Assembly (NCBI GenBank): GCA_028554755.1
Contig: JAPTOF010000005.1
Coordinates: forward strand, 16,838,001-16,902,000
Reading direction: 5' to 3'
Source of the DNA: Cordia subcordata
Taxonomy: Eukaryota; Streptophyta; Magnoliopsida; Boraginales; Cordiaceae
DNA: 64,000 bases
The notes beneath the pieces were generated by a model. The model was not told the DNA's origin and ran no database searches. It saw only the letters and a list, made by a program, of their open reading frames with translations. Numbering within the stretch: the stretch's first letter is position 1; every line of letters starts with the position of its first letter. The translations under genes were made by a program, and so were the position numbers. Shown here piece after piece: positions 22,581 to 34,689 of the stretch.

Positions 22581-24246
22581 TTACTTTTTGTTTTTGACCA
22601 CCCATTTAGGTCTTTGCCAATACGGAACATGTGATCCCTTATTACGAATTTTTTTGTAATAACAATGAGTAGATACATATCCTTTCTTTTCACAATAGGT
22701 ACAAATAACATTTGACTTTGGTAGAGAAGAGGATGTAGAGGTAGAAGCCTTGACAAAATAGGTTTTGAAATATGTTTTATTAATACTAGATTTGTATTCA
22801 ATACCACTCTTATCAAAAGACATTTTTTGACTTCCAAGAAGTTTTTCAAAATTTTCTTTGCCATTAGTAAATTTTTGAATAATTCCATTCAAATCCATAT
22901 TTTTCTTTTTCAAATCTTTAACCTCTTTTTCAATTTTCATAAAATCCTCGGCATATGAATCATTTTCTTTTCTAAGATATCTACTTTTCAATAAGAGAGG
23001 CATTTTTCTTTTCCAAGATTTCCTTTTCATTAAGAACAAGTTTTAAACTTTTATGCATTTGCTTGTTTTTTGCCAAAGCTAAGGATAAATCATCATGTAA
23101 TTTAGCAAATGCATCTTTTAGTTCATCAAAACTACATTCTTCTTCCTCTTCTTCACTAGATGAATAATAAATAGATAAAGATGGTGAAGATAGTACCTCA
23201 TCCTCATTGGCCATGAGGTAAAAGTTGGCTACCTCATGATGCTCTTCCTCATCTTCTTTGGTTTCAGAGAAGTCCCATGTGGCCTTGAGCGCCTTTCCTT
23301 CCTTCTTCTTTGAGAGCTTAGGACAATTTGCTTTTATATGTCCCGGCTTGTTGCAATTAAAGCATTTTAACTCATTTTTTGCATCTTTTATCTTTTTGAA
23401 CTCCTTGCCTTCTTTTCCTTTCTTCTTCCAATTTGTGTTGCTTGAAGAAGCCCCTTTCCTCATCTTTCTATATTTCATAAACCTTTTGAAATTTTGGGCT
23501 AGAAGTGCAATTTCTTCTTCTTCCGAGTCCTCATCATCTTCTTCATCATCACTTGATGGATATTTTGATGCAACGAGAGCAATGGACTTCTTTGCTTTCC
23601 TTTCTTCTTCTTCATGATCTTTTATCTCAAGCTCATGAGTCATGAGTGACCCAATGAGCTTATTGAGCTCCAATGTGTTCAAGTCCTTTGCTTCCTTTAT
23701 TGCCGTGACTTTAGGTTGCCATGATGATGGCAAGCTCCTTAGCACTTTTCTTACCTTCTCTACATTTGAATAATCTTTACCAAGAGCTTTCAAACCATTA
23801 GTGATTTCAACAAATCTAGAAAACATTTGTTCAACATTTTCATTTGGAAGCATCTTGAATAATTCATATCTATGTATAAGTATAGCAATTTTAGATTCTT
23901 TCACTTGGCTAGTTCCTTCATAAGTTATTTCTAATTGATCCCAAAGTTCTTTAGCCGAAGTGCAACCCATTACTCTAGCAAATTCGGTGGCATTCATAGC
24001 ATTAAATAAAAAATGTAATGCTTTTTGATTTAACTCAAATAATTTAATATCTTCATCATTCCATTCATTTTTCGGTTTGGGTATTCTCCTATCACCCTCT
24101 AATTTTGTAGATAAGGTAGACCCATTTTCTATGATTTTCCAGGCTTTATAGTCATGTGATTGTATGAACACTTTCATTCTCATTTTCCAAAATGCATAAT
24201 TTGTTTGATTTAAAGGGGGTGCTTGTTTTATAGAAATTCCCTCCAT
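22581..24246 (-). pseudogene. Copia gag (capsid/nucleocapsid), frameshifted near its C-terminus
   Basis: A clean 421-codon frame runs from the ATG at 24246 to 22981. It then breaks by a frameshift near 22985 and continues in another frame to 22581. The N-terminus (FWKMRMKVFIQSHDY) and the following helices match the UBN2/gag-polypeptide family of Copia elements. A CCHC zinc knuckle is present (CFNCNKPGHIKANCPK), followed by acidic stretches, a coiled coil (LKLVLNEKEILEKKN) and, after the frameshift, a second degenerate zinc knuckle (CTYCEKKGYVSTHC). Gag packages the element RNA in virus-like particles. The start lies 61 bp from the 5' LTR, the usual position. Confidence 0.9.
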
Positions 24247-24291
24247 ATTTGCTAAAAATTCTACTAATTGTTAGACTATATGTAGAATCCT

Positions 24292-24304
24292 GACTCTAAT
24301 ACCA
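24292..24304 (-). other. Primer binding site (initiator tRNA-Met type)
   Basis: Two bases inside the 5' LTR the minus strand reads TGGTATTAGAGTC, close to the canonical plant Copia PBS TGGTATCAGAGC, complementary to the 3' end of initiator tRNA-Met. Two mismatches are present, consistent with decay. Confidence 0.85.
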
Positions 24305-24875
24305 ATTGTGGGTGCAAATATCTTAAGAGAGGGGGGGTGAATTAAGATATTAATACTAAATTCATTTTTTAAATTTACAGAAAATTTACAACTTCTAATA
24401 ATCAATATATCAAACACAAGATAAGCAAGGTAAGTAGGAATAAAATAGACGTGTAAGGAGAAGAGAAACAAACAATTTTAAGGTGATTCGGCCAAGCCTA
24501 CGTCTACCGCCCAAGGAAGCTCCCCTTAGGACTTCAAAGATCTCTACTAAGATGCTTCTTCAAAACTTGGTGAAGCACAAACCAAGTTCTTACAACCTCT
24601 TTGAAGCCTAACTTCAAAGAACCCAAGAGATTTACTCTATAGGATTTTCCCACATTTTACAAGCTTTAATGAATAAATCTTACAAAGATTACAGCTCTCA
24701 AAGTGTGTATGTACTCAAGAATAAGAAAAGATTGAATCTGAGATTTTCTTCAAGAAGAAGATGAATAAGCTCTTGAAAGCTCAAATATATTGCAAGAATG
24801 GCTCAAAGATGGATTGAATGATGATAAACACTTTAGCACACTTCAATTTGATGATTAGAAAGTGTATTGAATGAG

Positions 24876-24886
24876 TATTTAAAGAG
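24876..24886 (-). promoter_or_regulatory. TATA-like box in the 5' LTR
   Basis: On the minus strand CTCTTTAAATACTC lies about 85 bp after the GC-rich palindrome tract. The same TTTAAATAC block is kept in the left LTR (about 16272-16282) and in the distant solo LTR (about 61416-61426), supporting a functional core promoter that separates U3 from R. Confidence 0.5.
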
Positions 24887-24970
24887 ATTTTAGGGGTTAG
24901 GGTTTATGGTAGGTGAAGAAGGAGTGATTTTTTCAGCAGAACGGTAATAAACGGCTAGTGCATTTATTAC

Positions 24971-25185
24971 AAAGACTGCTCACCGGCCAACCTACTGGTC
25001 GTCCGGCTTACCCTTCTCCTTCTCTGACTAGGCCAGACGCCTTAGCCGGTCAACCGCTAGCTTTATTTCACATTCGAGTGGTCGAACCCCACCGGCCGAC
25101 CGGCCAGGGGTCCGCTTTTCCTTCATCTCTCTGTTTTGGTCGCGACTCACGTGTCACCGGTCGACCGGCTGAGGGGTTCGGCCAC
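24971..25185. repeat. Palindrome-rich GC tract in the U3 of the 5' LTR
   Basis: This tract has several diverged CCGGTCGACCGG-type units, with a perfect 12-bp palindrome at 25157-25168. It aligns in position with 16367-16541 but is far less similar to it than the flanking LTR sequence is to its partner, with different numbers and forms of the unit. Confidence 0.8.
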
Positions 25186-25656
25186 TCCAGAATGTGAAGT
25201 AAAGCTAGATTTTTGCAAAGTTCATTTAAAGTGCAAATTTCACAACTCCAAATCATTTTGAATAATTTTGTAAACACATGTTGTGAATTGAAATGCCCTA
25301 AAAACTCATTTTAACTCTACGTGTGCATTCAAATACATTTGTGCATATGTTATTTCAACTGTGCAAGACTTGAAAATTTTTGCTATGAATAAGAAAAAGA
25401 TTTTGAGCTAAGTCCACACAATATATAGGTATTTCACAAAAAGAGCAAGAAGAAAAACAAATTCGGTACCCTTTATGGCTTCTCTTCTCCTCCTTATGCC
25501 TTCTCATCTTTTCTTCCTTCAAATAAGGCTTTTTGCACATCTTTATATCTTTCAAAGTTTCGTATTGATATCATCTCATTTTCACAAGAAGCTTTTTAGT
25601 CAAATAATGCATATATATTTTAATCATCAAAATTAATAATGAATATTTAGCTAACA

Positions 25657-25661
25657 AAGTG
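25657..25661. repeat. Target-site duplication, right (AAGTG)
   Basis: Exact copy of the left flank at 15694-15698. Confidence 0.92.
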
Positions 25662-26710
25662 GATCTTCTTTGTTTTTAAGGACTTCCAAACTTTTCAAAA
25701 ATAAAAGGACCGTTAACAAGGGGATGTATGATGAAAAGAATGTGAACGTGATGATATTGGCAAGAAAGGAATATGCCAAAAGAACACAATTGCATGTATA
25801 CTTCATTTTCAGGTATGGTTAAAAGTTGACTTTAATTTTTGGTGTTTGGCAGCTAATTATAAGAAATCTATAATTGAAAGTGTAAATAATTTGTAAATAT
25901 TTTTAATTCCATTCGTTATTAAGAACCTATGACAGGTCTATTTTGAGCAAGAAAGGTTATATTTGGCATAAATGGTAAGCATGTTAATCTTTCATTCCAT
26001 ACTTTTTTTTACGTTTGTAGTTTTTCAAGGTACTCTGATATTTTGTAGGGATTATGACCTCTCCCCTTTTCTTTTATGTTTTATAACTCTCGTCATTTTG
26101 AACTTTTCTTATTTCTTATATAATTGTTTTTTTCTTCTTCTTTTTGGAATAACATATTTTAATTTTTGTGATAACGGTAGTTATTTTGTTTGTTTTGTTA
26201 CTATACAAATCCATTTAATCTCATGGTTTGTTCTAGTTTTCGACCTCCTCTTTGCTTGAATGTCTCCCTCCTATATATTATCCTCTACTGGTTATGTATC
26301 TTGACTTGTTCGTGCCAATAACATTACGACTTGAGTTAATTAAGCAATTATGATAAATTTTTTGATTTTTTCTTTTGAACTTATAGCGGTGTTTCCTATA
26401 TACTTCCTTTTGATTTTTATATACAATGCTTTATTGGTAAGAGAGAGAGAGAGAGAGGGACCAAAAAAAAAAAGAAAAGTTTCATGATAAAAAGGTTGTG
26501 ATGAGCAAATTCCACATAAGAAAAAAAAAAAAAAACATGACTCAAAAAATCAAGCTAATTCCGAGCCTCTTTTCCCAACTAACGTCCACGCTCTTTCACA
26601 ATTCCAAACTCCACGCACCATACCCTTAACAATTTGTTGTAGCGCGTGCCACTCGCGCCACCACAAAGGCAGTAGAAATCAGCATTTACATGACTCACAA
26701 AGTACAAAAT
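25662..26710. other. Upstream region of RAD23, gene-free
   Basis: No gene is visible. A (GA)n run lies at about 26441-26458, followed by A-rich tracts. The Copia element ends about 1.18 kb before the RAD23 ATG, so it may influence this promoter. Confidence 0.5.
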
Positions 26711-26760
26711 CCATAAAAAGCTCTTCTTCTATTTTTACACATCTTCTTCTTCTTCTTCTT
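26711..26760 (+). promoter_or_regulatory. RAD23 core promoter and CTT-rich leader
   Basis: A TATA-like CCATAAAAAG at 26711-26720 lies about 120 bp before the start codon, followed by a (CTT)n tract at 26741-26760. CT-rich stretches just after the start site are typical of highly expressed housekeeping genes in plants. The transcription start near 26740 is inferred. Confidence 0.4.
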
Positions 26761-26839
26761 CACATAATTTCTCGATAGCGATCACATCATTTTCAATTAT
26801 CAAAAAAAAGAAAAAAAAGAAATTAAAATTGAAATCAAA

Positions 26840-29800
26840 ATGAAGATTTTCGTGAAGACTCTTAAGGGCAAGCACTTCGAGATTGAAGTCAAACCCCAAG
26901 ACACGGTTTGCTTTCTTCCACTTTACGTTTTTATGTGTTTATGTGTTTTGAATTGTGATAGAAATTATTGTGAATTAAGGTTTTAGTGGTATAATTATGG
27001 TGAAATTGGACTCAATAATTGTGAATTTTGATGTTTTAGTTTAACTGTTTTCATGTATAGTATAGTTAGGAAATTGAATTGGTAAAAATTGTAAGTAAAT
27101 GAATGGTGTCGATTTGAATTTTTGGTGAGCTTTTGTAGATATTAACCAAATGAATCTTGTTTGACTATATTGATATGACACTACTTGTTAAATTAGCATT
27201 AATTTTGCCTGTTGTTACTACAAGTGGTGAACGAACACTTTTTTGCTTTGAATAATGCGAAGAATCATTGAGAAATTTGAAAGGGAAATGTATTGAAGAA
27301 TGATTGCTTAGTTACTTTTATCGAAAATGATATATTTGATACCGTTGAAATGAAACTTTTAAAATATGAGAGCTTGTCAAAAACAATTGTAAAATTTGTA
27401 TTTTATAAAAATATCCGAGCTTTTATATGTGCAAAATGTTCTTACATTGACCCTAAGAAGAATCATTTATTCGCATAGAGAAAGTCTTGGACATTACTAC
27501 TATTATGATTTTCTTTGACAAGACTGTTCGGTATGGTGGAAATGATTGGCATGTAAAATGTTCTATATGGGAGCATTGCTGCGCCTTGTTCCTTTTTGCA
27601 AGTGAAACTAAAAGTGACCTATCATCTTTTACTCACTCATTCCCTGATCCAAGGGTAGACTACTAACATAAAATGTTGAATATTTAACTGAAGAAGCTAA
27701 ATGGTCAACGTACCTTTAGAGAAGGGATTGTGGGTGTCTTAAGTTAAAGGTTGAAAAGAATTAATTGACCTTGGTGAGCTAGTTGGAGGCATGAGGCTGT
27801 TTCATGGTGTGAATGAGCTTAGTGCATTTCTAGATATTTAAAGGAAGCTTCCTTCAAAACGCAGTCCTATCTTTCAATGAAAAGCTGCCTCATTGATGTG
27901 TCATCAAGTTACCAAAATTAGGATTCTTCATGTCTAGATCTTTGTCCAATCAATGTATGGGCTTGAGTAAATCTTATAAATGTGTTAATTAATTGTAGTG
28001 ATCTGTTTCCTGGATTGCTTTCTAACTTGTCAGTTCTTTCCTAAGTTAATTGATTTTCTTGTTTTCAGCATTTGACATGTATACATGTTGCTGTCACTTA
28101 TTTTACATTCTGGTACTTTTGTTCTTCAGATTGCTGATGTGAAGAAAAACATTGAAGCTGTTCAGGGATCGGATGTTTATCCTGCTATCCAACAGATGAT
28201 TATCCACCAAGGGAAGGTTCTTAAAGATGAAACAACCTTGGAAGAGAATAAAGTTGCTGAAAATAGTTTTGTGGTTGTCATGTTAACCAAGGTGAAAATT
28301 GTTCTTTGCTACTCAATGATACGGGGACCGTTTCCTTTGTATGTTAGAACCAAATTCAGCAGAACTTTGGAGTTAAGAAAAAAATGCGTCATTTTTCTTT
28401 ATGTTCTTCTGTTAAATATGGTCATGTATTTCTATCATATTGTTGCTTATCTTTAGCTTGAAGGTCATCAATAGATGTACTTCTCCACATACCCTCTGGC
28501 CGTTGATATCTGTCTGAAACTTGTCCATGCTTGGCATGCATAACTCGTCATGCCATTTACTACGCTAATATGCTAACTGTTACTTACTTGATTTTCTACT
28601 AGAGTAACAGCTCGGCTGGTGAAGGCTCTATGACATCATCTGCAGCTACAACCAAGGTATACCCAATTTCACCATTTCTACTTATTTTCCTCAGATTTTT
28701 AACAGTTATTTTAGAAGTTCCATGACTTTGGATGTTTGTATATCCCTTGTTCTTTCTTCTCTAATTTTCATGCTGTATGTTTATAGACACTAAAGATCTT
28801 GTTAGTTATTCAAGTCCTTCTTGAGCATGGAATATTTGAATGAATGTTCCTTAGCCCATTTTTCTGCTTTTGACTTACTCCTAATGAAGTGAGAACCTTT
28901 CTCAAGGGTAAAAGGGCTTCTGGATCATCCAGCCACCTTGGCATCTGTGTTAGGTTTGCTCTTTTGAAGCCAAAAGTTGTTTATAGGTCGGCCAACTTAT
29001 GATCGTCCCATATTCAGAATGTCTAGTTCTGAAATAAAATTGGTATTCTTCCATGCCTGTTCGTTTGGGATGGGAGTAAGCCTCAATTAAATTGGGTCCC
29101 CGCCATCCATAGATTTTCCTCTTCTTTCCAAATGATATCTACTAGGTTGATAGAATCTATACTAAAAAGATTAATCTCTCTTTCATTTTTATTCTGATTC
29201 TCTGTTAGCGTCACGCTGCATTTCTTTGGTTGTTCCTCTTTCTGAAAAATGTTGATACAGCTACCAATTATTGTGTCTGATTCATCAGCTGGGATTCTGA
29301 TTAGTGGTCTGAACATAGATGGGGCTGCTCATCTTTGTGAACTCCTATTCCAGAGCTTAGGTGTTGCTCTTTTGTTAGGATGAGGCTGTGCTGAACATAG
29401 TATATTATCTTCATTCAGCAGTTTTCTCCAAACAATTACCTGTATTCCCTTTCTCGCGGAAGTTGATGACATAAAAATAAAAGTTCTGTAGAAGTCACTT
29501 CAGTCATTCTTAGGTACAGTAGATGTACGATCTGATTCTCGAGAAAAATCTACTTTGACTGGACTTTTTTAGTTGCCTGTGAGCCTGTGTCTTGGCTACA
29601 ATTATCTTGGAAGGAATAGTTGGTATCAGTAGAGCTCAATCTCTAAATATTTAGGCCAACACTGCTTTCTTTCCTGTTTGTTAGTTACCTTGGACTTTGG
29701 AGCACTGTACATATCAGGTCTATAGCTCCATGTTGTTATGAACTTCGAATGGCTTTTTAGCTCTTTATTTTGTAAGGAATGAACAATAATGTCATAAATA

Positions 29801-32800
29801 GGTTCACTGAGGTCGATCGCGAGTTACTTATGCTGTCTAAATGTTGCTAAAATATGCTCATTTATTAGTTCCACTTTTGACATTGCATGCAGGAACTGCT
29901 TTACTTTGGTTGAGCTTCAGGACTTAAATGTTAGGGCTGTTCCAGAGCTGGAGATTTTTTTATTATGCTCCTTTTCTGTTCCCTTTTCTTGATTTGGTTA
30001 TGTGGAAATAACTGCTTCTTATTTCTGTTAACGCTGATAGGAGATATCAATTTTCTATTGCTGCTGGTAGAACATATAAATTGTTATCTTTATTTTGTTA
30101 CTCATGATGCTCGCACTGAAATTTTATTACCCATCACACGCAACAAAGCTCAACTCTCTTTTGCAGTGGTTGTTGATTGAACTTTAAAATTACCAATTCA
30201 GTTGCATCTAAAGGTCTTCCCCTCCTTGTAGGCACCACAGTCAAGTCCAGCACCTCCTGCTCCAGCGCCAGCTCCAGCTCCAGCTCCAGCTCCAACTATC
30301 CCTACAGCTCCAGCTCCAGCTGCAGCGTAATTCTTTTCCCTTGAATTCTTTTGACCTTCTTTTTCTGTTATCAATGTTTCTTTCTGCCATATATATTCAG
30401 TAAATGTTTATCTCCATGATTACTGTCTTATAGGCCTTCTCCAGCGCCAGCTGCTGCTCCTGCCCCTTCAGTGAATACTACGTGAGTTTTCCTTTCATTA
30501 TCACCAGTTATTTAGGAGCAGCCTGAATTATGTGTTGATATTTGATCTATACTCATTTACCAGGTCAGAGGCTGATACATATGGTCAAGCAGCATCTAAT
30601 CTTGTTGCTGGAAGCAACCTTGAGGGGTCAATCCAGCAGATTCTTGATATGGGGGGTGGAATTTGGGACAGAGAAACAGTTGTTCGAGCCCTTCGTGCCG
30701 CGTACAACAACCCTGAGAGAGCTGTTGAATATCTATATTCAGTATGTTATGTCATTTCATAATATGTATTTTCATTTTTCAAGGAGGCAATAAACTTTTT
30801 GATATCTGTGCCCGAATTTCATTCTCATTTTGGTATTTTATAAACATATGTTGGTGCCAGGCAGCCTTAATTTACTTGTAAGAGGCTGAAGAAAGGTGGA
30901 TGGTGGTTTTTAGTAAAATAACATGGCCATGAGGGCACCAAACTCCACACAAAATTAAAAAGTAACAATATGATTTCAACTATCTGACTTAAAGCTCTAA
31001 ACCTAAGCTATATGTAGTATGCACAAACACTTGAGGACTTCTAAATCTTTTGGAAGATGGCCCGCTTAATGCTTTAATAATGTAGGACTCAATTTGACCG
31101 ACTAGACTGAAGACATAGATAAAGTTCTACTTGACTAGAAAAACAAAAAAAGCTGGAAGAAAATATGACTTGGCAACTACTTGAAGTTTCACTTGTTATC
31201 TGTGAACTGTAAACACTAGGGTATTCCTGAATCAGCTGAGATTCCTGTGGCCAGAAGCCCCACTGCAACACAGGTTGCAAATGCACCCGCAGGACAAAAC
31301 TCGTCAGCTCAGCCTCAGCAAGCAGAATCTGTTCCTTCAAGTGGACCAAATTCAAATCCTTTAAATCTCTTCCCTCAGGTATATACAGTTCGTTCTTGAT
31401 TGTCTCATCTGTTACCACCAGTGGTTTCATTTGTCCAATGTTGATCATCTTGATAGAACTTCTTTTATGTGATTATTTGATGTATGCTTGTCTCAGGGTC
31501 TTCCTAATACAGGATCCAATGCTGGTGGCGTTAACACCCTGGATTTTCTGCGCAACAGTCAACAGGTGGATACTTGCATGTACTTTGTATTAGTTTCATA
31601 AAACTGTCTTTTCCTCAAAGGTGATCACTTATCTTAAGAGTTATTAAATGTAATAATGTTTTGTCACAGTTCCAAGCATTGAGAGCGATGGTGCAGGCCA
31701 ATCCACAAATCTTGCAGGTTTTCTGACCTTTTTACTTTTTTTTTTAATTTCTGGTTTATTTACAATTTTACACAACCATACCTGGTCCAAGGAACCCATT
31801 AATTCTCGGTTTTGTGGACAGCCCATGCTTCAGGAACTAGGGAAGCAAAATCCTCACTTGATGAGGCTTATTCAGGAGCATCAGGCTGATTTCCTGCGGC
31901 TTATGCATGAACCACTTGAAGGTGGAGAAAGGTATCGATGTTAATTTTGTTTAAGCCTTTTCAAGCATCAAAAGAAAAACACGTGTCTCAGTATCCTAAT
32001 GTGCTTCCCTAATTTGGTGTCAGCAACATAATGCAGCAACTTGCTGCGGCTATGCCACAGGCTATAACAGTTACACCAGAGGAACGTGAAGCTATAGAAC
32101 GTGTATGTTCTCTCATTTCTGGTCTTGGTTTTAATATGGATGTTTTTATTTCTTACAAAAGTTTAGTAAGTATTGTTCTTTGAACGATGAATAAGTATAA
32201 TAGGAATGATAGTTTGAACATGATTTAATGCTTTTGTTGGCACCTCCATCTGTAGACATCAACGAAATTCCCAAGCTCCTTTTTCTGTTGTCCTTTTTGC
32301 CTTTGCAATTTTCTTTTAAGTTTAACCCTCTTTGCTTGAGCTGTCGGAGTAGAACCTCACCCAGATGAGAAGAAGAAGAAAAAAAAAAAGTGGAAAAGAA
32401 TGAGTAAATAATGTGAGGTCGTTTTTGAACATTTGGCACCCAATCTCTCTGCAAATGCTATTTGAAGTTAGTTTTTGGGTGGAAAGCCTTTCATCTTTAC
32501 TCCTATATCATGGATTTAGACGGTTTTTCTGGTGGTTGAAACCAAAAAAAAAAAAAAAAAAATTGAGGCAGACCTCTACTTAGGCCCTGTTTGGATTGGT
32601 TTTTTTCAAAAGTATTTTTTTAACAGCTTTTGAAAAACAGCTTTTTTTTAGAAGCTGAAAATTCTGGCTTCTAGAAAAAGTTGTATTTGAGTTTTTTTAA
32701 AGATTTTCAGCTTCTTTGGAATCCAAATCAAATAGTTATTGCAAATTTAATGTAATTATTTCAGGAAAAAAAGTGTTTTTTCCCTGAAAAAAGCCAATCC

Positions 32801-33022
32801 AAGCAGGCTTATTCTAGCCAAAGTTGTTACACCTTGTATTCATAATTTGTTATTCAAATTCTTATTGTATATGATATGGTGGTTGTTTTTTCCCATACTT
32901 TGCAGCTTGAAGCAATGGGATTTGACAGGGCAATTGTCTTGGAGGTGTTTTTCGCATGCAACAAGAATGAAGAGCTGGCTGCCAACTATCTCTTAGATCA
33001 CATCCATGAGTTTGAAGATTGA
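26840..33022 (+). CDS. Ubiquitin receptor RAD23, 12 exons, 394 aa
   Basis: RAD23 shuttles ubiquitylated proteins to the 26S proteasome and binds the nucleotide-excision-repair factor XPC/RAD4. It acts in nucleus and cytosol. Exons by frame and GT-AG: 26840-26905, 28130-28291, 28603-28656, 30232-30326, 30434-30481, 30564-30741, 31220-31378, 31497-31565, 31670-31717, 31822-31931, 32024-32102, 32906-33022; they join in frame to 1,185 nt. Domains: N-terminal ubiquitin-like domain, residues 1-76 ([33 protein letters not shown]); Ser/Ala/Pro linker with an APAPAPAP run, about 77-145; UBA1, about 155-198 ([20 protein letters not shown]); Gln/Ser linker; STI1/XPC-binding domain, about 268-330 ([20 protein letters not shown]); UBA2, about 346-391 ([18 protein letters not shown]). 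Length, domain order and the Pro/Ala linker suit the plant RAD23C/D type. Intron 11 holds a MITE. No lesion is seen. Confidence 0.95.
32583..32818. mobile_element. Tourist-like MITE in RAD23 intron 11
   Basis: This is the best-preserved copy of the family. It begins GGCCCTGTTTGGATTGG and ends CCAATCCAAGCAGGC, which are inverted complements. TTA flanks both sides, the target duplication expected of PIF/Harbinger-type elements. The 236-bp body contains paired AAGCTGAAAA / TTTCAGCTTC stretches, so it can fold back. It sits between the branch region and exon 12 without disturbing the splice signals. Confidence 0.75.
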
Positions 33023-34689
33023 TATTGAGAGTGGTGCTGCACTGGTCTCCTCTTCCTCTTCCATCTCCCTGTCTCTCTCCCCTCAAGATGGAAAGTAAAG
33101 TGTGTATAACCCTTCTGTCTCTATTGGTACATCATCCTTGTCTTTAGAGTCGCTGTATACAACTTCCTCCCTGCCCCAGTCCTTTCTCCCTCTGCTTTAC
33201 TCTGTCCTGCTTTTTATGGTGTCCGAGTTCTGGGGTTAGAGCATATATGTCAAAGGGTGTTTTCAGGAATATGATATTTCAATTGCTGTGCTTCTCTGTT
33301 CTTCATGTTTTCAAACTGGCCTTATCTGCTTTAGACTTTCAACTCACCGACATTTTTCTGCTTCTTGGGTGTAAAGTGGCATCCTCTTCCAACTTGACAG
33401 CCAGCGATCTTTACAAAATTATATTCCGTTAAACTTATGTGCCCTTGAATTTCGATTTTTTCCCCCCAAATTACATTATGCAATGTAAGTATCAACATAT
33501 CAAGTTCATAGTTATGAGCCGCATTGTATGAAACATGCAACTTGGTCATTTTGTGAAGTGAGTTAGTATATAGCGTACGTTTCAGGAGCAACTGTAAGTT
33601 TTGCACTCGGCCAGGGCCAGGTGAAATATCCTTAATATTCGCTCACTATACGCAGTGGGGCAAATATTTTGTGGCTCGCTGAATGCCTAAGAGCTCTTTC
33701 TCTCTGCAGTATGAACTGGGAACCAATCTTCTGTTGAACTATGAATCATTCTGCAGTAACATGCATTAGTATTTAGAGCTTGACGACTTCTAAGTTTTGC
33801 CTTGTTTTTTAATTTGTTCAATGAGAGTTGCAACTGGTATCTTCTTTCTCTTCTGCTGGCATTTTTATATATACACGTCTGTGTTCTCTCTTTGGTCTTT
33901 TGGAGTGAGCTCTTTCTTACACCAAGCAGAAGAAATCTTCCCATCATCTTGTAACGTTACGAGTGAGATTTAATATTTATAAACTATTAATGAATTATGG
34001 TATGACAATGTGGGCTGCTCACAACTTCTGTATACCTGATTATAATGTTTTTGAGTTATAGAGGGATTGTTGCTCATTCTCTTTGTACGTTCACCCACTT
34101 TGCCAAATAAACCGACCGATGTTGGCGAATAACCAACTCGCAATTAGTAATGGAAAACCAAGACATTCAATCAAGAGGGGGAAGACTTTGTGCGGGCTTT
34201 ACAGCTAATGAGTTGCTTTTTATGTGCTTAATACAATTTTGTGGGAGGGAAAAAGTAGCTTTACCATCCTTGATGATAGAAAGAGGACCCGAAAGCATCA
34301 ACCATATGGAGAGATTCTTCTTATTTCTCCTCGACCCCCCACTCCCCCGCTCTTCTTCTTCCTCTTTCCTATTGGTTTTTTCAGGGCAAACTTCAAGAGA
34401 ACTTGATTCTACAGAGAGAGTAGGAAGATCTTCTCATACTGTTCGGAGTGAGATTTACAATTGTGAACTATTGATATAGTAATAAATTTAAAAATTATGA
34501 ACTATTGATATAATTATGGTGAAAAGCAAAGAAAGTGCATAATAGTTCAATCTCACTTGCTTCAGATTGGACTGTAGAGTCACAAAGGCTTATCCAAAAT
34601 CACGTATTGGCATTCAAAAAGCCTGTGTCTTTGCTAAACGCCTTAATCGACAACACATCATCATTGAGAATAATGCCTCTAATGTCCAT
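33023..34689. other. RAD23 3' region and gene-free stretch
   Basis: The first 200-300 bp are likely the RAD23 3' UTR (CT-rich, without long frames). Beyond it I see no gene. A related segment of about 30 bp (GAGTGAGATTTA...GAACTATT-type) occurs at about 33960-34000 and 34446-34480, possibly marking an old duplication or insertion. Confidence 0.45.

Larger units (their letters stand above)
15699..25656 (-). mobile_element. Full-length Copia-superfamily LTR retrotransposon
   Basis: The 9,958-bp element reads on the minus strand. In its own 5'-3' order it has: 5' LTR (25656-24307), PBS (24304-24292), gag (24246-22581), protease, integrase, reverse transcriptase, RNase H (22530-19373), an additional ORF (18966-17578), PPT (17029-17016) and 3' LTR (17015-15699). 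Integrase before reverse transcriptase defines Copia. LTR ends are TG...CA and a perfect AAGTG duplication flanks the element. The LTRs are, by eye, about 93-95% identical outside one GC-rich tract, so the insertion is neither very recent nor ancient. Several stops and frameshifts in gag and pol make it non-autonomous now. The large LTRs and 3' additional ORF resemble the organisation of SIRE/Maximus-type Copia elements, but lineage placement needs a reverse-transcriptase tree. Confidence 0.95.
24307..25656 (-). repeat. 5' LTR of the Copia element (1,350 bp)
   Basis: Ends are TG...CA in the element's sense. It is followed by AAGTG (25657-25661). It is colinear with the left LTR with scattered substitutions and small indels, plus the divergent GC-rich segment at 24971-25185. 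It should contain the promoter that drives the element toward lower coordinates. Confidence 0.95.

Noticed and set aside
23258..23617. Plus-strand frame of 119 codons rich in Ser and Phe
   Set aside because: It is the complement of the acidic and lysine-rich part of gag; the Ser/Phe runs mirror gag's Glu/Lys codons.
34150..34479. Plus-strand frame of 109 codons downstream of RAD23
   Set aside because: Overlapping frames of similar length occur here, composition is like non-coding DNA and no domain is visible.
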